Shown: piece by piece, positions 1 to 7,699 of the stretch
Layout of the letters: every line of letters starts with the position of its first letter
Numbering within the stretch: position 1 is the first letter of the stretch
Origin: Paracoccus onubensis
Lineage (GTDB): Bacteria; Pseudomonadota; Alphaproteobacteria; Rhodobacterales; Rhodobacteraceae
Direction: 5' to 3'
Assembly: GCF_003591515.1 (NCBI RefSeq)
Contig: NZ_QZCG01000011.1
Span: forward strand, 124,001-188,000
Length of the DNA stretch: 64,000 nt
The notes under the pieces: model-generated
What the model was told of the DNA's origin: nothing
Seen by the model: only the letters and a program-made list of their open reading frames with translations
Database searches by the model: none
Made by a program: the position numbers and the translations under genes

Positions 1-561
1 ATGAAACTGAAAGCGCTTGCCGCCGTCGCATTTGGCGCGGCTTTGGTATTCGCGGGTATGGCGAATGCGCACGGCCCCTCGCGGCAAAAGGTCGAGATGA
101 GTGTGACGTTGAATGCCAGCCCGGACGAAGTCTGGGAATTAATCGGGAATTTCAATGACATGAACTGGCATCCCGCTATCGACTCCACCGAGATGACACC
201 GGAAGGCGCGCCCGCCGATGTGCCTGATGAATCCACCCGTGTGCTGCATCTGAAGGCCGATGAAGGCGATCCGACCATCACCGAACAGTTGATGGCGATC
301 GATCCCGAGAAACACATGTATAAATACATGATCACCGAAGTCGCCGTCGAGGTCCTGCCGGTCACGAATTACTCATCGACCCTGCAGGTCAATGACAAGG
401 ACGGCAAGGCCGAGGTGATCTGGAAAGGCGGGTTCTATCGCGGTTTTCCGAACAATAATCCACCGGCAGAGCTGAATGACGAAGCTGCCATCGCGGCGGT
501 CGAGGGCATCTATCAGGCCGGTATAGATGCATTGACCGAGCAATTCGGAAAGGCCGAGTAA
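1..561 (+). CDS. MxaD-like SRPBCC-family periplasmic protein
   Basis: The 186-residue product has an N-terminal signal peptide (charged Met-Lys start, hydrophobic stretch to about residue 20, likely cleavage after MANA), so it should be periplasmic. The rest reads as a polyketide-cyclase/START-type (SRPBCC) fold, with the early segment VTLNASPDEVWELIGNF typical of that superfamily. MxaD of methylotrophs is a periplasmic SRPBCC protein that helps methanol dehydrogenase interact with its cytochrome c; the xoxFGJ cluster about 2 kb away makes that role likely here, but this is inference. The next gene starts 3 bp after the stop, suggesting an operon. The ATG is the first base of the window, so upstream signals are not visible and an earlier start cannot be excluded. 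Confidence 0.75.
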   Translation: MKLKALAAVAFGAALVFAGMANAHGPSRQKVEMSVTLNASPDEVWELIGNFNDMNWHPAIDSTEMTPEGAPADVPDESTRVLHLKADEGDPTITEQLMAIDPEKHMYKYMITEVAVEVLPVTNYSSTLQVNDKDGKAEVIWKGGFYRGFPNNNPPAELNDEAAIAAVEGIYQAGIDALTEQFGKAE

Positions 562-564
562 ACC

Positions 565-1530
565 ATGCGGCGCGCACCGGCATCCATGACAAGCCGGGTG
601 CGCCTGTTCGTTATGGCGGTATTTTTGCCATTTTCTCCGGCAGCCGCCGGGGATCTGGCGTTTATCACGTCGCAGAACGGCAATGCCGTCTCCATTGTCG
701 ATCTGAACAGCCACGAAATCATTGCGGACAGCCCCGTGGAAGGCGCTCCGGCTCCGGTCGCGTATGATCCACGCGGCGGACGCGCCTATGTGATTTCAGC
801 CGATACCGGACGGCTTAGCGTATTGGACGAAGAGGCCCGTATCATCGATCGGCGGGAACTGGGTGAAGGTGCCTTTGGCGTCGCAGTCGCTCCGGATGGC
901 GGCGTATTCGTGACCGATTGGTACCGTGGAAGGCTTCTAAGGCTGGATGGCACGCTGAAGGAGCTGTGGGCCGTTGATACGGGCGCAGCTCCGGCGGGGG
1001 TAGCAGTCAGCAATGACGGGCTGCTGGTGGCAACCGCGGATCGCGACGACAATCAGGTCAGTCTGTTCGACAGCCGCACCGGACGGCTGATCCGCAAGAT
1101 AAAAACCGCGGGCGAACATCCCTTTGCCGTCACGTTTCACGCAGGCCGGATCTGGACCGCCGATGTCCAAAGCGATACCGTTTCCGTCATCGATCCCGTG
1201 AAGGGGCAGCTTGTCGGCCAGATCGAAACCGGCAATCACCCTTACGGCGTCGCCTTTGCCGGCGGACACGGGTTCATCACCAATCAATATGCCAGCACGC
1301 TGACAGTTTTCGACCCCGACAGTCTTGAAGTTCTGGAAGAGATCGAAGTTGGAGATTATCCCGAGGGCATCGCCCCCCTGCCTGATGGCAGCGGCGTGGT
1401 CGTCGCCAATTGGGATTCCGATACGGTCGTGATTGTCGATGCGAAAACATTTGAAATCACGGCAGAAATCGAGACCCCCGCAGGGCCACGCGCTTTTGGG
1501 CAGTTCACGGGTCGACAGGTTCAGCCCTGA
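565..1530 (+). CDS. YVTN-type beta-propeller protein, PQQ-oxidation associated
   Basis: The 321-residue protein has a signal peptide (hydrophobic VRLFVMAVFLPFSPAAAG) followed by repeated beta-propeller blades of the YVTN type, for example VSIVDLNSHEIIADSP, VSLFDSRTGRLIRKI, VSVIDPVKGQLVGQI and LTVFDPDSLEVLEEI. Spacing of about 40 residues suggests six or seven blades. Such secreted propellers are repeatedly found beside PQQ-dependent alcohol dehydrogenase genes (TIGR03866-like family); no reaction is known, and a scaffold or electron-transfer accessory role is a guess. It follows the MxaD-like gene by 3 bp. Its last 26 bp overlap the convergent 3' end of the rhodanese-like gene, so the two transcription units collide here. 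Confidence 0.75.
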   Translation: MRRAPASMTSRVRLFVMAVFLPFSPAAAGDLAFITSQNGNAVSIVDLNSHEIIADSPVEGAPAPVAYDPRGGRAYVISADTGRLSVLDEEARIIDRRELGEGAFGVAVAPDGGVFVTDWYRGRLLRLDGTLKELWAVDTGAAPAGVAVSNDGLLVATADRDDNQVSLFDSRTGRLIRKIKTAGEHPFAVTFHAGRIWTADVQSDTVSVIDPVKGQLVGQIETGNHPYGVAFAGGHGFITNQYASTLTVFDPDSLEVLEEIEVGDYPEGIAPLPDGSGVVVANWDSDTVVIVDAKTFEITAEIETPAGPRAFGQFTGRQVQP

Positions 1531-2035
1531 CCAGATCCGGGCCAAGCGTCTCTTGCCACGCATCCGTGCCGCCAGAGAACCACATCACCTGCGTGTAACC
1601 CATCGAAACAGCCCGTTTCGCGGCATTCCAGCTCATCCAGCAATCGGCGCGGCAGAAGATCACCAGCGGAGCAGCCTTGTCGCCGCCCGTAACCTGCTCC
1701 AGACCTTTCGTCAGCCGGGCTTCCTCGGCAGGGGACAGGTTCTGATAGCCGGTATCCCACAGCCAGACCGCGCCGGGAATCGTATCGTGGCGCGGTTCGT
1801 GCCAGAACGTATCTTCGGGCAGATTTTCGGGTTTGCGGGTCCGGGGATAGACATCGACGAAAGGGATGCCCTCATCATGCAGTTCCAGGGCCCGCTCCGC
1901 ATCGATGGTCTCTGCCCCGGCGAGCGTTTCGGGGACCGGGGCGTTATAAGGTTCGCCCCGGTAGCCCTGCGGCTCGGGGACCTGCGCCAGAACCGGGGCG
2001 GCCGCAAATATGGCAGCCGCCGCCAGTCGGATCAT
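1505..2035 (-). CDS. Periplasmic rhodanese-like protein, PQQ-associated C-x3-C-W family
   Basis: The 176-residue protein has a signal peptide (MIRLAAAAIFAAAPVLA) and one rhodanese-like domain. The active-site loop is FCRADCWMSWNAAKRA, with Cys128, Cys132 and Trp133. This matches the PQQ-dependent catabolism-associated family named for its CXXCW-type motif (TIGR03865), found next to quinoprotein dehydrogenases; its biochemical role is unknown. The start overlaps the xoxJ stop by four bases (ATGA), so it is the last gene of a xoxF-xoxG-xoxJ-rhodanese operon. A periplasmic thiol or sulfur-handling role, perhaps on the cytochrome or dehydrogenase, is inference. Confidence 0.8.
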   Translation of the reverse strand: MIRLAAAAIFAAAPVLAQVPEPQGYRGEPYNAPVPETLAGAETIDAERALELHDEGIPFVDVYPRTRKPENLPEDTFWHEPRHDTIPGAVWLWDTGYQNLSPAEEARLTKGLEQVTGGDKAAPLVIFCRADCWMSWNAAKRAVSMGYTQVMWFSGGTDAWQETLGPDLVRAEPVDP

Positions 2036-2847
2036 TGCAGTAATTCCTTGCCATAATCGTCAACCAGCGGCACGCCCGCATCCCGCAAAAGCTGATCAAT
2101 CTCGTCCTTGTGACGGCGCAGCAAGCTGTTCAGCTCGCGTTTCCATTCCTGTTCTTCCGGACGGACGCCCATGGTGATGCGATAAAACATCTTGGGCCCG
2201 GATGTCTCTTTCAGAAGCGGCGTGAACTGCAGATCGGGATCGTCCTTGATCCGGGGCCCAGCCACGGGTCCCCACAAGACCGCAGCATCAAGTGCGCCGT
2301 CGCTGACCTCTTTCAACAAATCGCCGATTGGATCCATGACCCGGCGATCCACCATCAGATCCCTGCCTTTCATGTCCTTGGCCAGCCCCGCCTGGGCCAT
2401 GATCGTGGCCGGCGGCGTGCCTGCGATGACCCCGATTGGATGGTCCTTAAGCGCCGGATCGGTCAGATGATCGACCGCCGCCAATTCGTTATCCTTGCGA
2501 GTCACGATCCCATAGACAGAGGTGTAATAATGATTGGTGTTCTGCACCAGCTCGTCACCCTGAGCATAACCCATCACCACGTCACAGGTGCCGGCGCGCA
2601 ACGTCTTGGCGATGAACCCCATTCCCGACGGAAACCACGTGTAAGTCACCGGCCTGTCCATGATCTTTCCGAACAGATCGGCCAGCTTGTTCTCGAACCC
2701 CGAGCCGTCCTTGACCGACATCGGCGCATTCGCGGGATCCGCGCAGACGCGGAACTGCGTGGTCGAACGCAGATCGGCCACCTGCGCGGTGGCCAGCCCG
2801 GACAGGCTGAGCCACAATGTCAACGCCGTGGTGAAGATTTGCCTCAT
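2032..2847 (-). CDS. xoxJ: XoxJ periplasmic substrate-binding-type protein
   Basis: The 271-residue product has a signal peptide (MRQIFTTALTLWLSLSGLATAQ) and a family 3 solute-binding fold (FRVCADPANAPMSVKDGSGFENKLA near the N terminus). It fits the quinoprotein dehydrogenase-associated binding-protein family (TIGR03871; MoxJ/XoxJ). XoxJ is thought to bind and help mature or activate XoxF; no ABC permease is encoded nearby, consistent with a chaperone rather than a transport role. The longer open frame reaches 2988, but the segment before the ATG at 2847 is not signal-peptide-like and overlaps xoxG, so the ATG one base after the xoxG stop is chosen. The 3' end overlaps the rhodanese gene by ATGA. 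Confidence 0.85.
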   Translation of the reverse strand: MRQIFTTALTLWLSLSGLATAQVADLRSTTQFRVCADPANAPMSVKDGSGFENKLADLFGKIMDRPVTYTWFPSGMGFIAKTLRAGTCDVVMGYAQGDELVQNTNHYYTSVYGIVTRKDNELAAVDHLTDPALKDHPIGVIAGTPPATIMAQAGLAKDMKGRDLMVDRRVMDPIGDLLKEVSDGALDAAVLWGPVAGPRIKDDPDLQFTPLLKETSGPKMFYRITMGVRPEEQEWKRELNSLLRRHKDEIDQLLRDAGVPLVDDYGKELLQ

Positions 2848-2848
2848 G

Positions 2849-3436
2849 TCACATCGACATACAGGAATCTTCGGCGGTGGTAAACTCGTCAGGTTTGTCG
2901 GCCTTTTTCGGCGGACGCCCCCGCGGAATCGAGTCGGTGCCGCGCGCCAGAAGATAAACATAGATGTCATCGACATAGCACCAGACATTCTTGTTCGTAC
3001 CGAAAGCCGGCATCACCTGATTTGCTGAATTGCTCACCTCTTGCTTACCCGAAGCGACGATCTCCTGATAATCGTAGTAATCCATCCGCAGGACCGAATT
3101 CTTCAATGCCGGCGCATAGGTCGAGCCTTCGCCATCCGGTCCGTGACAGACATGGCATTCCGCGTGGTAGCGCCGGAAACCCGAAAAGGTGGCGTAATCG
3201 ACTGTGCCATCCTCTTCGACCTTGAAGGTCGGAACACCTTCCTCGTTATACCAGCGACCGTCCATCATCTCGGATGGGGTGATGTCATGACCACTTGGCA
3301 TGACAGTCTGATCTTCTTTCAGTTCGACTTCTTCATCGGTTGGCTGAGCGTTTTCACTGGTTTCATCCTGCGCGATGGCTGTGCTGGCCAGGGTCGCGCC
3401 AAGAACCAGCGCCGCAAGGCTGGTGATGGTTTTCAT
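2849..3436 (-). CDS. xoxG: Cytochrome c-553i/XoxG, electron acceptor of XoxF
   Basis: The 195-residue periplasmic c-type cytochrome has a signal peptide (to about residue 22), an acidic linker (residues 23-45), one heme-attachment site CHVCH at 94-98 and a probable axial Met142 in VMPAFG. The length, acidic N-terminal region and position directly downstream of xoxF match cytochrome c-553i of Paracoccus denitrificans (CycB), the XoxG type. It should accept electrons from the PQQ of XoxF and pass them towards the terminal oxidases. The start is well supported by GGAGG about 8 bp upstream. The gap to xoxF (127 bp) holds a GC-rich stem-loop; the gap to xoxJ is one base. Confidence 0.88.
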   Translation of the reverse strand: MKTITSLAALVLGATLASTAIAQDETSENAQPTDEEVELKEDQTVMPSGHDITPSEMMDGRWYNEEGVPTFKVEEDGTVDYATFSGFRRYHAECHVCHGPDGEGSTYAPALKNSVLRMDYYDYQEIVASGKQEVSNSANQVMPAFGTNKNVWCYVDDIYVYLLARGTDSIPRGRPPKKADKPDEFTTAEDSCMSM

Positions 3437-3483
3437 GGTCGAGTTTCCTCCAAATGTCTAACGCCCGCTCTCCTCAGACGTAA

Positions 3484-3508
3484 CCGCCCCAGTTTATCGC
3501 CGGGGCGG
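3484..3508 (-). other. Stem-loop between xoxF and xoxG
   Basis: Perfect 7-bp inverted repeat (CCGCCCC at 3484-3490, GGGGCGG at 3502-3508) with an 11-nt loop, 55 bp downstream of the xoxF stop. On the transcribed strand only two T follow the stem, so it is a poor intrinsic terminator. More likely it is a partial terminator or mRNA-stabilising hairpin giving more XoxF than XoxG; that function is inference. Confidence 0.5.
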
Positions 3509-3563
3509 CCCTTTCACAGATCAACTTTGCTTTTTCGGAACGAAAGTATTAGCCCGAGGTGGA

Positions 3564-5522
3564 TTATTCCGCCGGAGCCTCTTCTTCGGCTGGCGCTTCT
3601 TCGGCAGGTGCCTCTTCTGCGGGCGCTTCCTCAGCAGGAGCCGCCTCAGCCTCGCCGTCAGCAGGAGCTGCCTCAGCCTCAGCAGGTGCGGCTGCTTCAC
3701 CGGCGGACGCCTGTACGTCGTCACCTGGAAGTTCGAACACCGTCAACTGACCGCCGAGTTCGGTATAGTCGCTAAGCGCGGCATAGCCGCCCACGGCGCC
3801 CAGACCGTCATTCGGGTTGGTCAGACCGGCAGCAAGACCGATACCGGCCCAACCACCGACACCGGACAGAACAGCGATATACTGCTTGTCGTTATGGGTG
3901 TAGGTCGTCACGTTGCCGATGATGCCCGATGGGGTCTTGAACTTGTAAAGCTCGTCACCCGTTTCTGCATCAACCGCTTTCAGATAGCCTTCAAGCGTAC
4001 CGTAGAAGACTACCCCGCCAGCCGTCGCAAGCGCGCCGGACCAGACGGAGAACTGCTCGGGCAGCGACCACTTGATCTCGCCATTGATGTTATCCCAGGC
4101 GATGAAGTTACCCATGCCACCATGGCTGTCAGGTGCCGGATACATCGACAGCGTTGCGCCGACATAAGGCTGACCCGCAGTATAGGCGACACGGAACGGC
4201 TCGTAGTCCATGCAGACATGGTTGGTCGGCACGTAGAACAGTCCGGTATCGGGCGAATAGGCCGCAGGCTGCTGGTCCTTGGTGCCAAGTGCCGCAGGGC
4301 AGATACCGGTGCTGTTGGTATCCTCGCCATTCTGTTCGGTCGAGAATTCGGCAACCACCGCCGGGCGACCATAAGTCTCGGACTCCGGATCCATATCGAC
4401 GCCGCTGGTCCAGTTCACAGCCGGATCGTATTTCTCGGCCACCAGAAGCTCGCCGCTTTCACGATCCAGCGTATAGGCCAGGCCGTTCCGGTCGAAATGG
4501 GTCAGAAGCTTGCGTTGTTCGCCGTCGATTTCCTGATCGGTCAGGATCATCTCGTTGACGCCGTCAAAGTCCCATTCGTCATGGGGCGTCATCTGATAGA
4601 ACCACTTGGCCATGCCGGTATCGGCATCGCGGGCCATGATGGTCATGGACCATTTATTGTCGCCCGGACGCTGCGACGGGTTCCAGGTCGAGGGGTTCCC
4701 GGTGCCGTAATAGATCAGATTCAGCTCCGGATCATAGGAATACCAGCCCCAGGTCGTGCCGCCGCCGATCTTCCACTGATCGCCTTCCCAGCTGTTGATC
4801 GAGCTATCAGCACCAATCGGCTTGCCGAGATGGGTTGTCTTTTCGGGATCGACCAGCATTTCTTCATCAGGGCCGGTCGAATAGGCTTTCCAGACTTCCG
4901 AGCCATCGGCAAGGCTATAGGCCGTCACACGACCCCGGACACCGTATTCACCGCCTGAAACGCCGACGATAACCTTGTCGCCAACCGGCAGCACCGTCGC
5001 GGTATTGGTTTCGCCAACGGCCGGATCACCGGTCTTGACCTTCCATTTTTCCTCGCCTGTCTTGGCATCAAGCGCCACCAGCGTGGTATCGGCCTGATGC
5101 ATCAGGATCAGGCCGTCGGCATAGGCGACGCCGCGGTTGACCGTGTCACAGCACATCACAGCGATGACTTCGGGATCCTGCTGGGGCTTGTAGCTCCACA
5201 GGATCTTGCCGTCCTCGTTCAGATCCAGCGCATAGACGTTGTTCGGGAAGGGCGCATGGATATACATGACCCCGTCGATGATCAGCGGGCCGCCTTCATG
5301 ACCGCGCAGAACCCCGGTCGAGAAGCTCCATGCAACCCGCAGATCGCCGACATTGTCCTTGTTGATCTGATCCAGTTCCGAATAACGGGTATTGGCATAG
5401 TCGCCGGTCTGGATTCCCCATTGGCCAGGCGTCTCGATCGCCTCTGTGACACTTTCATTGGCATATGCCGCAGCGCCTGATAGCAGCAGCGCGACCGCAG
5501 CGCTGTTGAATAGGTGTTTCAT
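3564..5522 (-). CDS. xoxF: Lanthanide-dependent methanol dehydrogenase XoxF with acidic C-terminal tail
   Basis: PQQ-containing eight-bladed propeller enzyme oxidising methanol (and probably formaldehyde) in the periplasm. The 652-residue product starts at the ATG at 5522, preceded by GGAGGAG, with a signal peptide to about residue 21. The vicinal disulfide is Cys124-Cys125 (VMCCDTV). The catalytic segment is [11 protein letters not shown]: Asp318 is the catalytic base and Asp320 is the extra acid that coordinates a lanthanide in XoxF and is replaced by Ala in calcium MxaF enzymes. Electrons go to XoxG just downstream. The propeller ends near LTVFELP (about residue 599); the remaining 52 residues are an Ala/Glu/Pro tail ending in PAEEA repeats, which ordinary XoxF proteins of about 600 residues lack. 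The upstream gap has a perfect 11-bp inverted repeat. Confidence 0.93.
   Translation of the reverse strand: MKHLFNSAAVALLLSGAAAYANESVTEAIETPGQWGIQTGDYANTRYSELDQINKDNVGDLRVAWSFSTGVLRGHEGGPLIIDGVMYIHAPFPNNVYALDLNEDGKILWSYKPQQDPEVIAVMCCDTVNRGVAYADGLILMHQADTTLVALDAKTGEEKWKVKTGDPAVGETNTATVLPVGDKVIVGVSGGEYGVRGRVTAYSLADGSEVWKAYSTGPDEEMLVDPEKTTHLGKPIGADSSINSWEGDQWKIGGGTTWGWYSYDPELNLIYYGTGNPSTWNPSQRPGDNKWSMTIMARDADTGMAKWFYQMTPHDEWDFDGVNEMILTDQEIDGEQRKLLTHFDRNGLAYTLDRESGELLVAEKYDPAVNWTSGVDMDPESETYGRPAVVAEFSTEQNGEDTNSTGICPAALGTKDQQPAAYSPDTGLFYVPTNHVCMDYEPFRVAYTAGQPYVGATLSMYPAPDSHGGMGNFIAWDNINGEIKWSLPEQFSVWSGALATAGGVVFYGTLEGYLKAVDAETGDELYKFKTPSGIIGNVTTYTHNDKQYIAVLSGVGGWAGIGLAAGLTNPNDGLGAVGGYAALSDYTELGGQLTVFELPGDDVQASAGEAAAPAEAEAAPADGEAEAAPAEEAPAEEAPAEEAPAEEEAPAE
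3567..3641 (-). repeat. 15-bp tandem repeats encoding PAEEA units
   Basis: The 3' end of xoxF holds near-tandem 15-bp units encoding Pro-Ala-Glu-Glu-Ala (residues 628-652), with synonymous third-base changes and one extra Glu codon in the last unit. Slippage expansion or contraction would change tail length in steps of five residues without breaking the frame. Confidence 0.75.
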
Positions 5523-5624
5523 GGATGTGCTCCTCCGATTCTGGATCATCCGCTGCGGGCTCTCCTATCCGCAGCTCGTCCAATGAAGTCAGTCTTGGGT
5601 GCACACCCTTCTGCGTCAATCTGT

Positions 5625-5670
5625 CGCCCTGCCAATTCCCCCTAAAGTCTGATGGTTTTTTGGCAGGGCG
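5625..5670. promoter_or_regulatory. Perfect 11-bp inverted repeat upstream of xoxF
   Basis: CGCCCTGCCAA at 5625-5635 and TTGGCAGGGCG at 5660-5670 are exact inverted copies separated by 24 bp, lying 103-148 bp before the xoxF ATG and 23 bp after the fghA stop. It may be the fghA terminator or a regulator-binding site for xoxF; a 24-nt loop without a following T-run weakens the terminator reading. Confidence 0.5.
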
Positions 5671-5692
5671 ATCGGGAATATTTGGCAATCGC

Positions 5693-6526
5693 CTAAATCA
5701 GCCGTTCCGTATGCCACATCACATGGTCATTCATGAAGGTCTGAACGAAGAAATAACTGTGATCATAACCCGGTTGCATGCGGAACTGACCGGACTGACG
5801 GCGGGCCATCATGGCATGGGCAAGCGATTCGGGTTTCAGCAGATCAAGAAACTGGTCGCTGCTGCCCTGATCGATCAATATTTCGCCCGGATAGCCTTTT
5901 TCGGTCATCAGCACGGTTGAATCATGGGCACGCCATGCGGACTCGTCGCTGCCCAGATAGGCGCCAAGCTGCTTTCTGCCCCAATCGGACTCGGTCGGGT
6001 TTGCAATCGGCGCGAAGGCCGAAACGGATTTATACCGCTCGGGATGGGTCATGGCGATGGTCAATGCGCCGTGGCCTCCCATCGAGTGACCGGTGATTCC
6101 CATCCGATCACGATCAACAGCGAAATTATCGCCAAGCAATTCGGGAAGTTCATGCACGATATAATGCCACATCTGGAAATGCGGTTTCCACGGATCCTGC
6201 GTGGCGTTCACATAAAAGCCCGCGCCCTTGCCCAGATCATAGGCCTCATCATCGGCAACATCGTCACCGCGCGGCGAGGTATCGGGAAAGACGATGGCGA
6301 TCCCTGCATCGGCGCATAGCTGCTGGGCGGCGGCCTTGGTCATGGCGTTTTCATGGGTGCAGGTCAGCCCGGACAGATACCACAGAACCGGAACACGGGC
6401 ATGCTCTGCCAGTTCCGGCATGAACAGACCAAAGGTCATATCGGTACCGGTTGCCTGCGATTTATGGCGATAAACGCCCTGCGTGCCGCCAAAGCTGCGG
6501 TTTTCGGAAAGGGTTTCAAGGCTCAT
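5693..6526 (-). CDS. fghA: S-formylglutathione hydrolase
   Basis: Cytoplasmic esterase D-type enzyme that hydrolyses S-formylglutathione to formate and glutathione, the last glutathione-linked step of formaldehyde oxidation. The 277-residue length is normal. The nucleophile elbow GHSMGGHG carries Ser148; LSGLTCTHEN (about 51-60) is the conserved oxyanion-side segment; the catalytic His is in GYDHSYFF near the C terminus and the Asp in the LIDQGSSDQFL region. The start has GGAGA upstream and overlaps the GNAT gene by 11 bp, so it belongs to a clpP-like/GNAT/fghA operon. flhA and gfa, for the preceding steps, lie 2-4 kb away on the same strand. Confidence 0.93.
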   Translation of the reverse strand: MSLETLSENRSFGGTQGVYRHKSQATGTDMTFGLFMPELAEHARVPVLWYLSGLTCTHENAMTKAAAQQLCADAGIAIVFPDTSPRGDDVADDEAYDLGKGAGFYVNATQDPWKPHFQMWHYIVHELPELLGDNFAVDRDRMGITGHSMGGHGALTIAMTHPERYKSVSAFAPIANPTESDWGRKQLGAYLGSDESAWRAHDSTVLMTEKGYPGEILIDQGSSDQFLDLLKPESLAHAMMARRQSGQFRMQPGYDHSYFFVQTFMNDHVMWHTERLI

Positions 6527-7031
6527 CGGATTCTCCGTTCAGATCGTGGAACATGACAAGGGCATCGACAGGCCCTTTCTGCGGGTGAAGAAATGCGCCG
6601 GGAAGGCGGCCGACAACCTCAAATCCGGCTTTCTGCCACAAATGGACGGCATCCAGATTTGTCGACACGACGAAATTGAACTGCATCGCCCGGAATCCCT
6701 GCGCCCGCGCCCATGTTTTCGTATGTTCGACCAGTCCGCGGGCGATCCCTTTGCCTCGTGCCTGCGGATGGGTGGCGAAAGAGGCGTTCGCGACATGTGA
6801 CCCGCCGCCGGGCCGGTTGGCCCCGACATGGCTTGTCCCCAGAATTTGCCCGTCCAACTCGGCCACGAAGACGGTGAACGGCTGCGCGAACCAGTCGGCC
6901 AGGGCATCCGCGCGCGTGATGTCGCGCGGAATGCAGTAGGTTTCACCAGCCCGATAGACGGGTTCCAGAACAGTCCAGATAGCGTCGTGATCGCGGTCTT
7001 CTGCCCTGCGGATCACGACCGGCACCGTCAT
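6516..7031 (-). CDS. GNAT-family N-acetyltransferase
   Basis: The 171-residue protein has the GNAT fold: N-terminal IRRAEDRDHDAIWTVLEPV, the acetyl-CoA pyrophosphate-binding loop QARGKGIARGL (about 92-102) and the C-terminal NLDAVHLWQKAGFEVVGRLPGAF segment. The substrate is not identifiable; close relatives carry generic GNAT names. It overlaps the clpP-like gene upstream by ATGA and fghA downstream by 11 bp, so all three should be co-transcribed. No link to formaldehyde metabolism is evident from its sequence. Confidence 0.85.
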   Translation of the reverse strand: MTVPVVIRRAEDRDHDAIWTVLEPVYRAGETYCIPRDITRADALADWFAQPFTVFVAELDGQILGTSHVGANRPGGGSHVANASFATHPQARGKGIARGLVEHTKTWARAQGFRAMQFNFVVSTNLDAVHLWQKAGFEVVGRLPGAFLHPQKGPVDALVMFHDLNGESDEP

Positions 7032-7657
7032 TTCAACTCATCCACCGAAGTGATGACCTTGCCCAGAAGGCCGTAATCCAGCGCCTCTTGCGTGTTCAGC
7101 CAGAAATCGCGCTGCGTGTCCTTTTCGATCTTTTCGACCTTCTGACCGGTCGCCTCAGCGAAGATCTGATTCAGCCTGTCGCGCATCAGGCGAACCTGCT
7201 CGGCCTGGATCATCATGTCGGACGAGGTGCCGCCGATTCCGCCGGACGGCTGATGAATAAGAAAGCGGGTATTGGGCAGGCAGTAACGGTTTTCCTTCGC
7301 AGCGCCGACAAAGATCAATGCCCCGGCGCTTGCCACCCAGCCCGAACCGATGGTGCGGACGGTCGGGCGGATGAATCGGATCACGTCATGGATCATATCG
7401 CCCGATTCGACATGGCCGCCCGGCGAAGAGATCAGCATGTTGATCGTTTCGTCGCTTTCTTCGGCAAGGGCCAGCAGATGGGCCACGGTGCGCTGCGCAA
7501 GCTTGTCATTGATCGTCCCCGCAACGATCACCGTGCGGGATTTGAAATACAGCTTGCCGATATTGTCGCCCTCGGGGAGGCCCAGCCCTTCTTTTTCGCC
7601 CTGTTTCGGGTCGTCGTCCTGATCGTCGTCGTCATCGTCAAGCCACTGGTGCCGCAT
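7028..7657 (-). CDS. ClpP-like serine protease with Asp-rich N terminus
   Basis: A 209-residue ClpP-family peptidase. The catalytic triad is intact: Ser110 (GWVASAGA), His135 (FLIHQPSGG) and Asp184 (TQRDFW), with the same 25- and 49-residue spacings as Ser97/His122/Asp171 of E. coli ClpP. It differs from housekeeping ClpP: the N terminus is a polyaspartate stretch (residues 7-16) followed by a charged linker, the usual ERAYDIYSRLL segment is absent, and no clpX or clpA lies nearby. It is therefore probably a second, divergent ClpP paralogue; its ATPase partner and substrates cannot be told from sequence. The start has AAGGAG upstream. It heads an operon with GNAT and fghA. Confidence 0.85.
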   Translation of the reverse strand: MRHQWLDDDDDDQDDDPKQGEKEGLGLPEGDNIGKLYFKSRTVIVAGTINDKLAQRTVAHLLALAEESDETINMLISSPGGHVESGDMIHDVIRFIRPTVRTIGSGWVASAGALIFVGAAKENRYCLPNTRFLIHQPSGGIGGTSSDMMIQAEQVRLMRDRLNQIFAEATGQKVEKIEKDTQRDFWLNTQEALDYGLLGKVITSVDELK

Positions 7658-7699
7658 GGATTCACTCCTTCAAATATGATTGCCGTGATATAATAGTTT

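Noticed and set aside
3567..3641. CRISPR-like tandem repeats at the xoxF end
   Set aside because: The units are 15 bp with no spacers and lie in frame in a protein.
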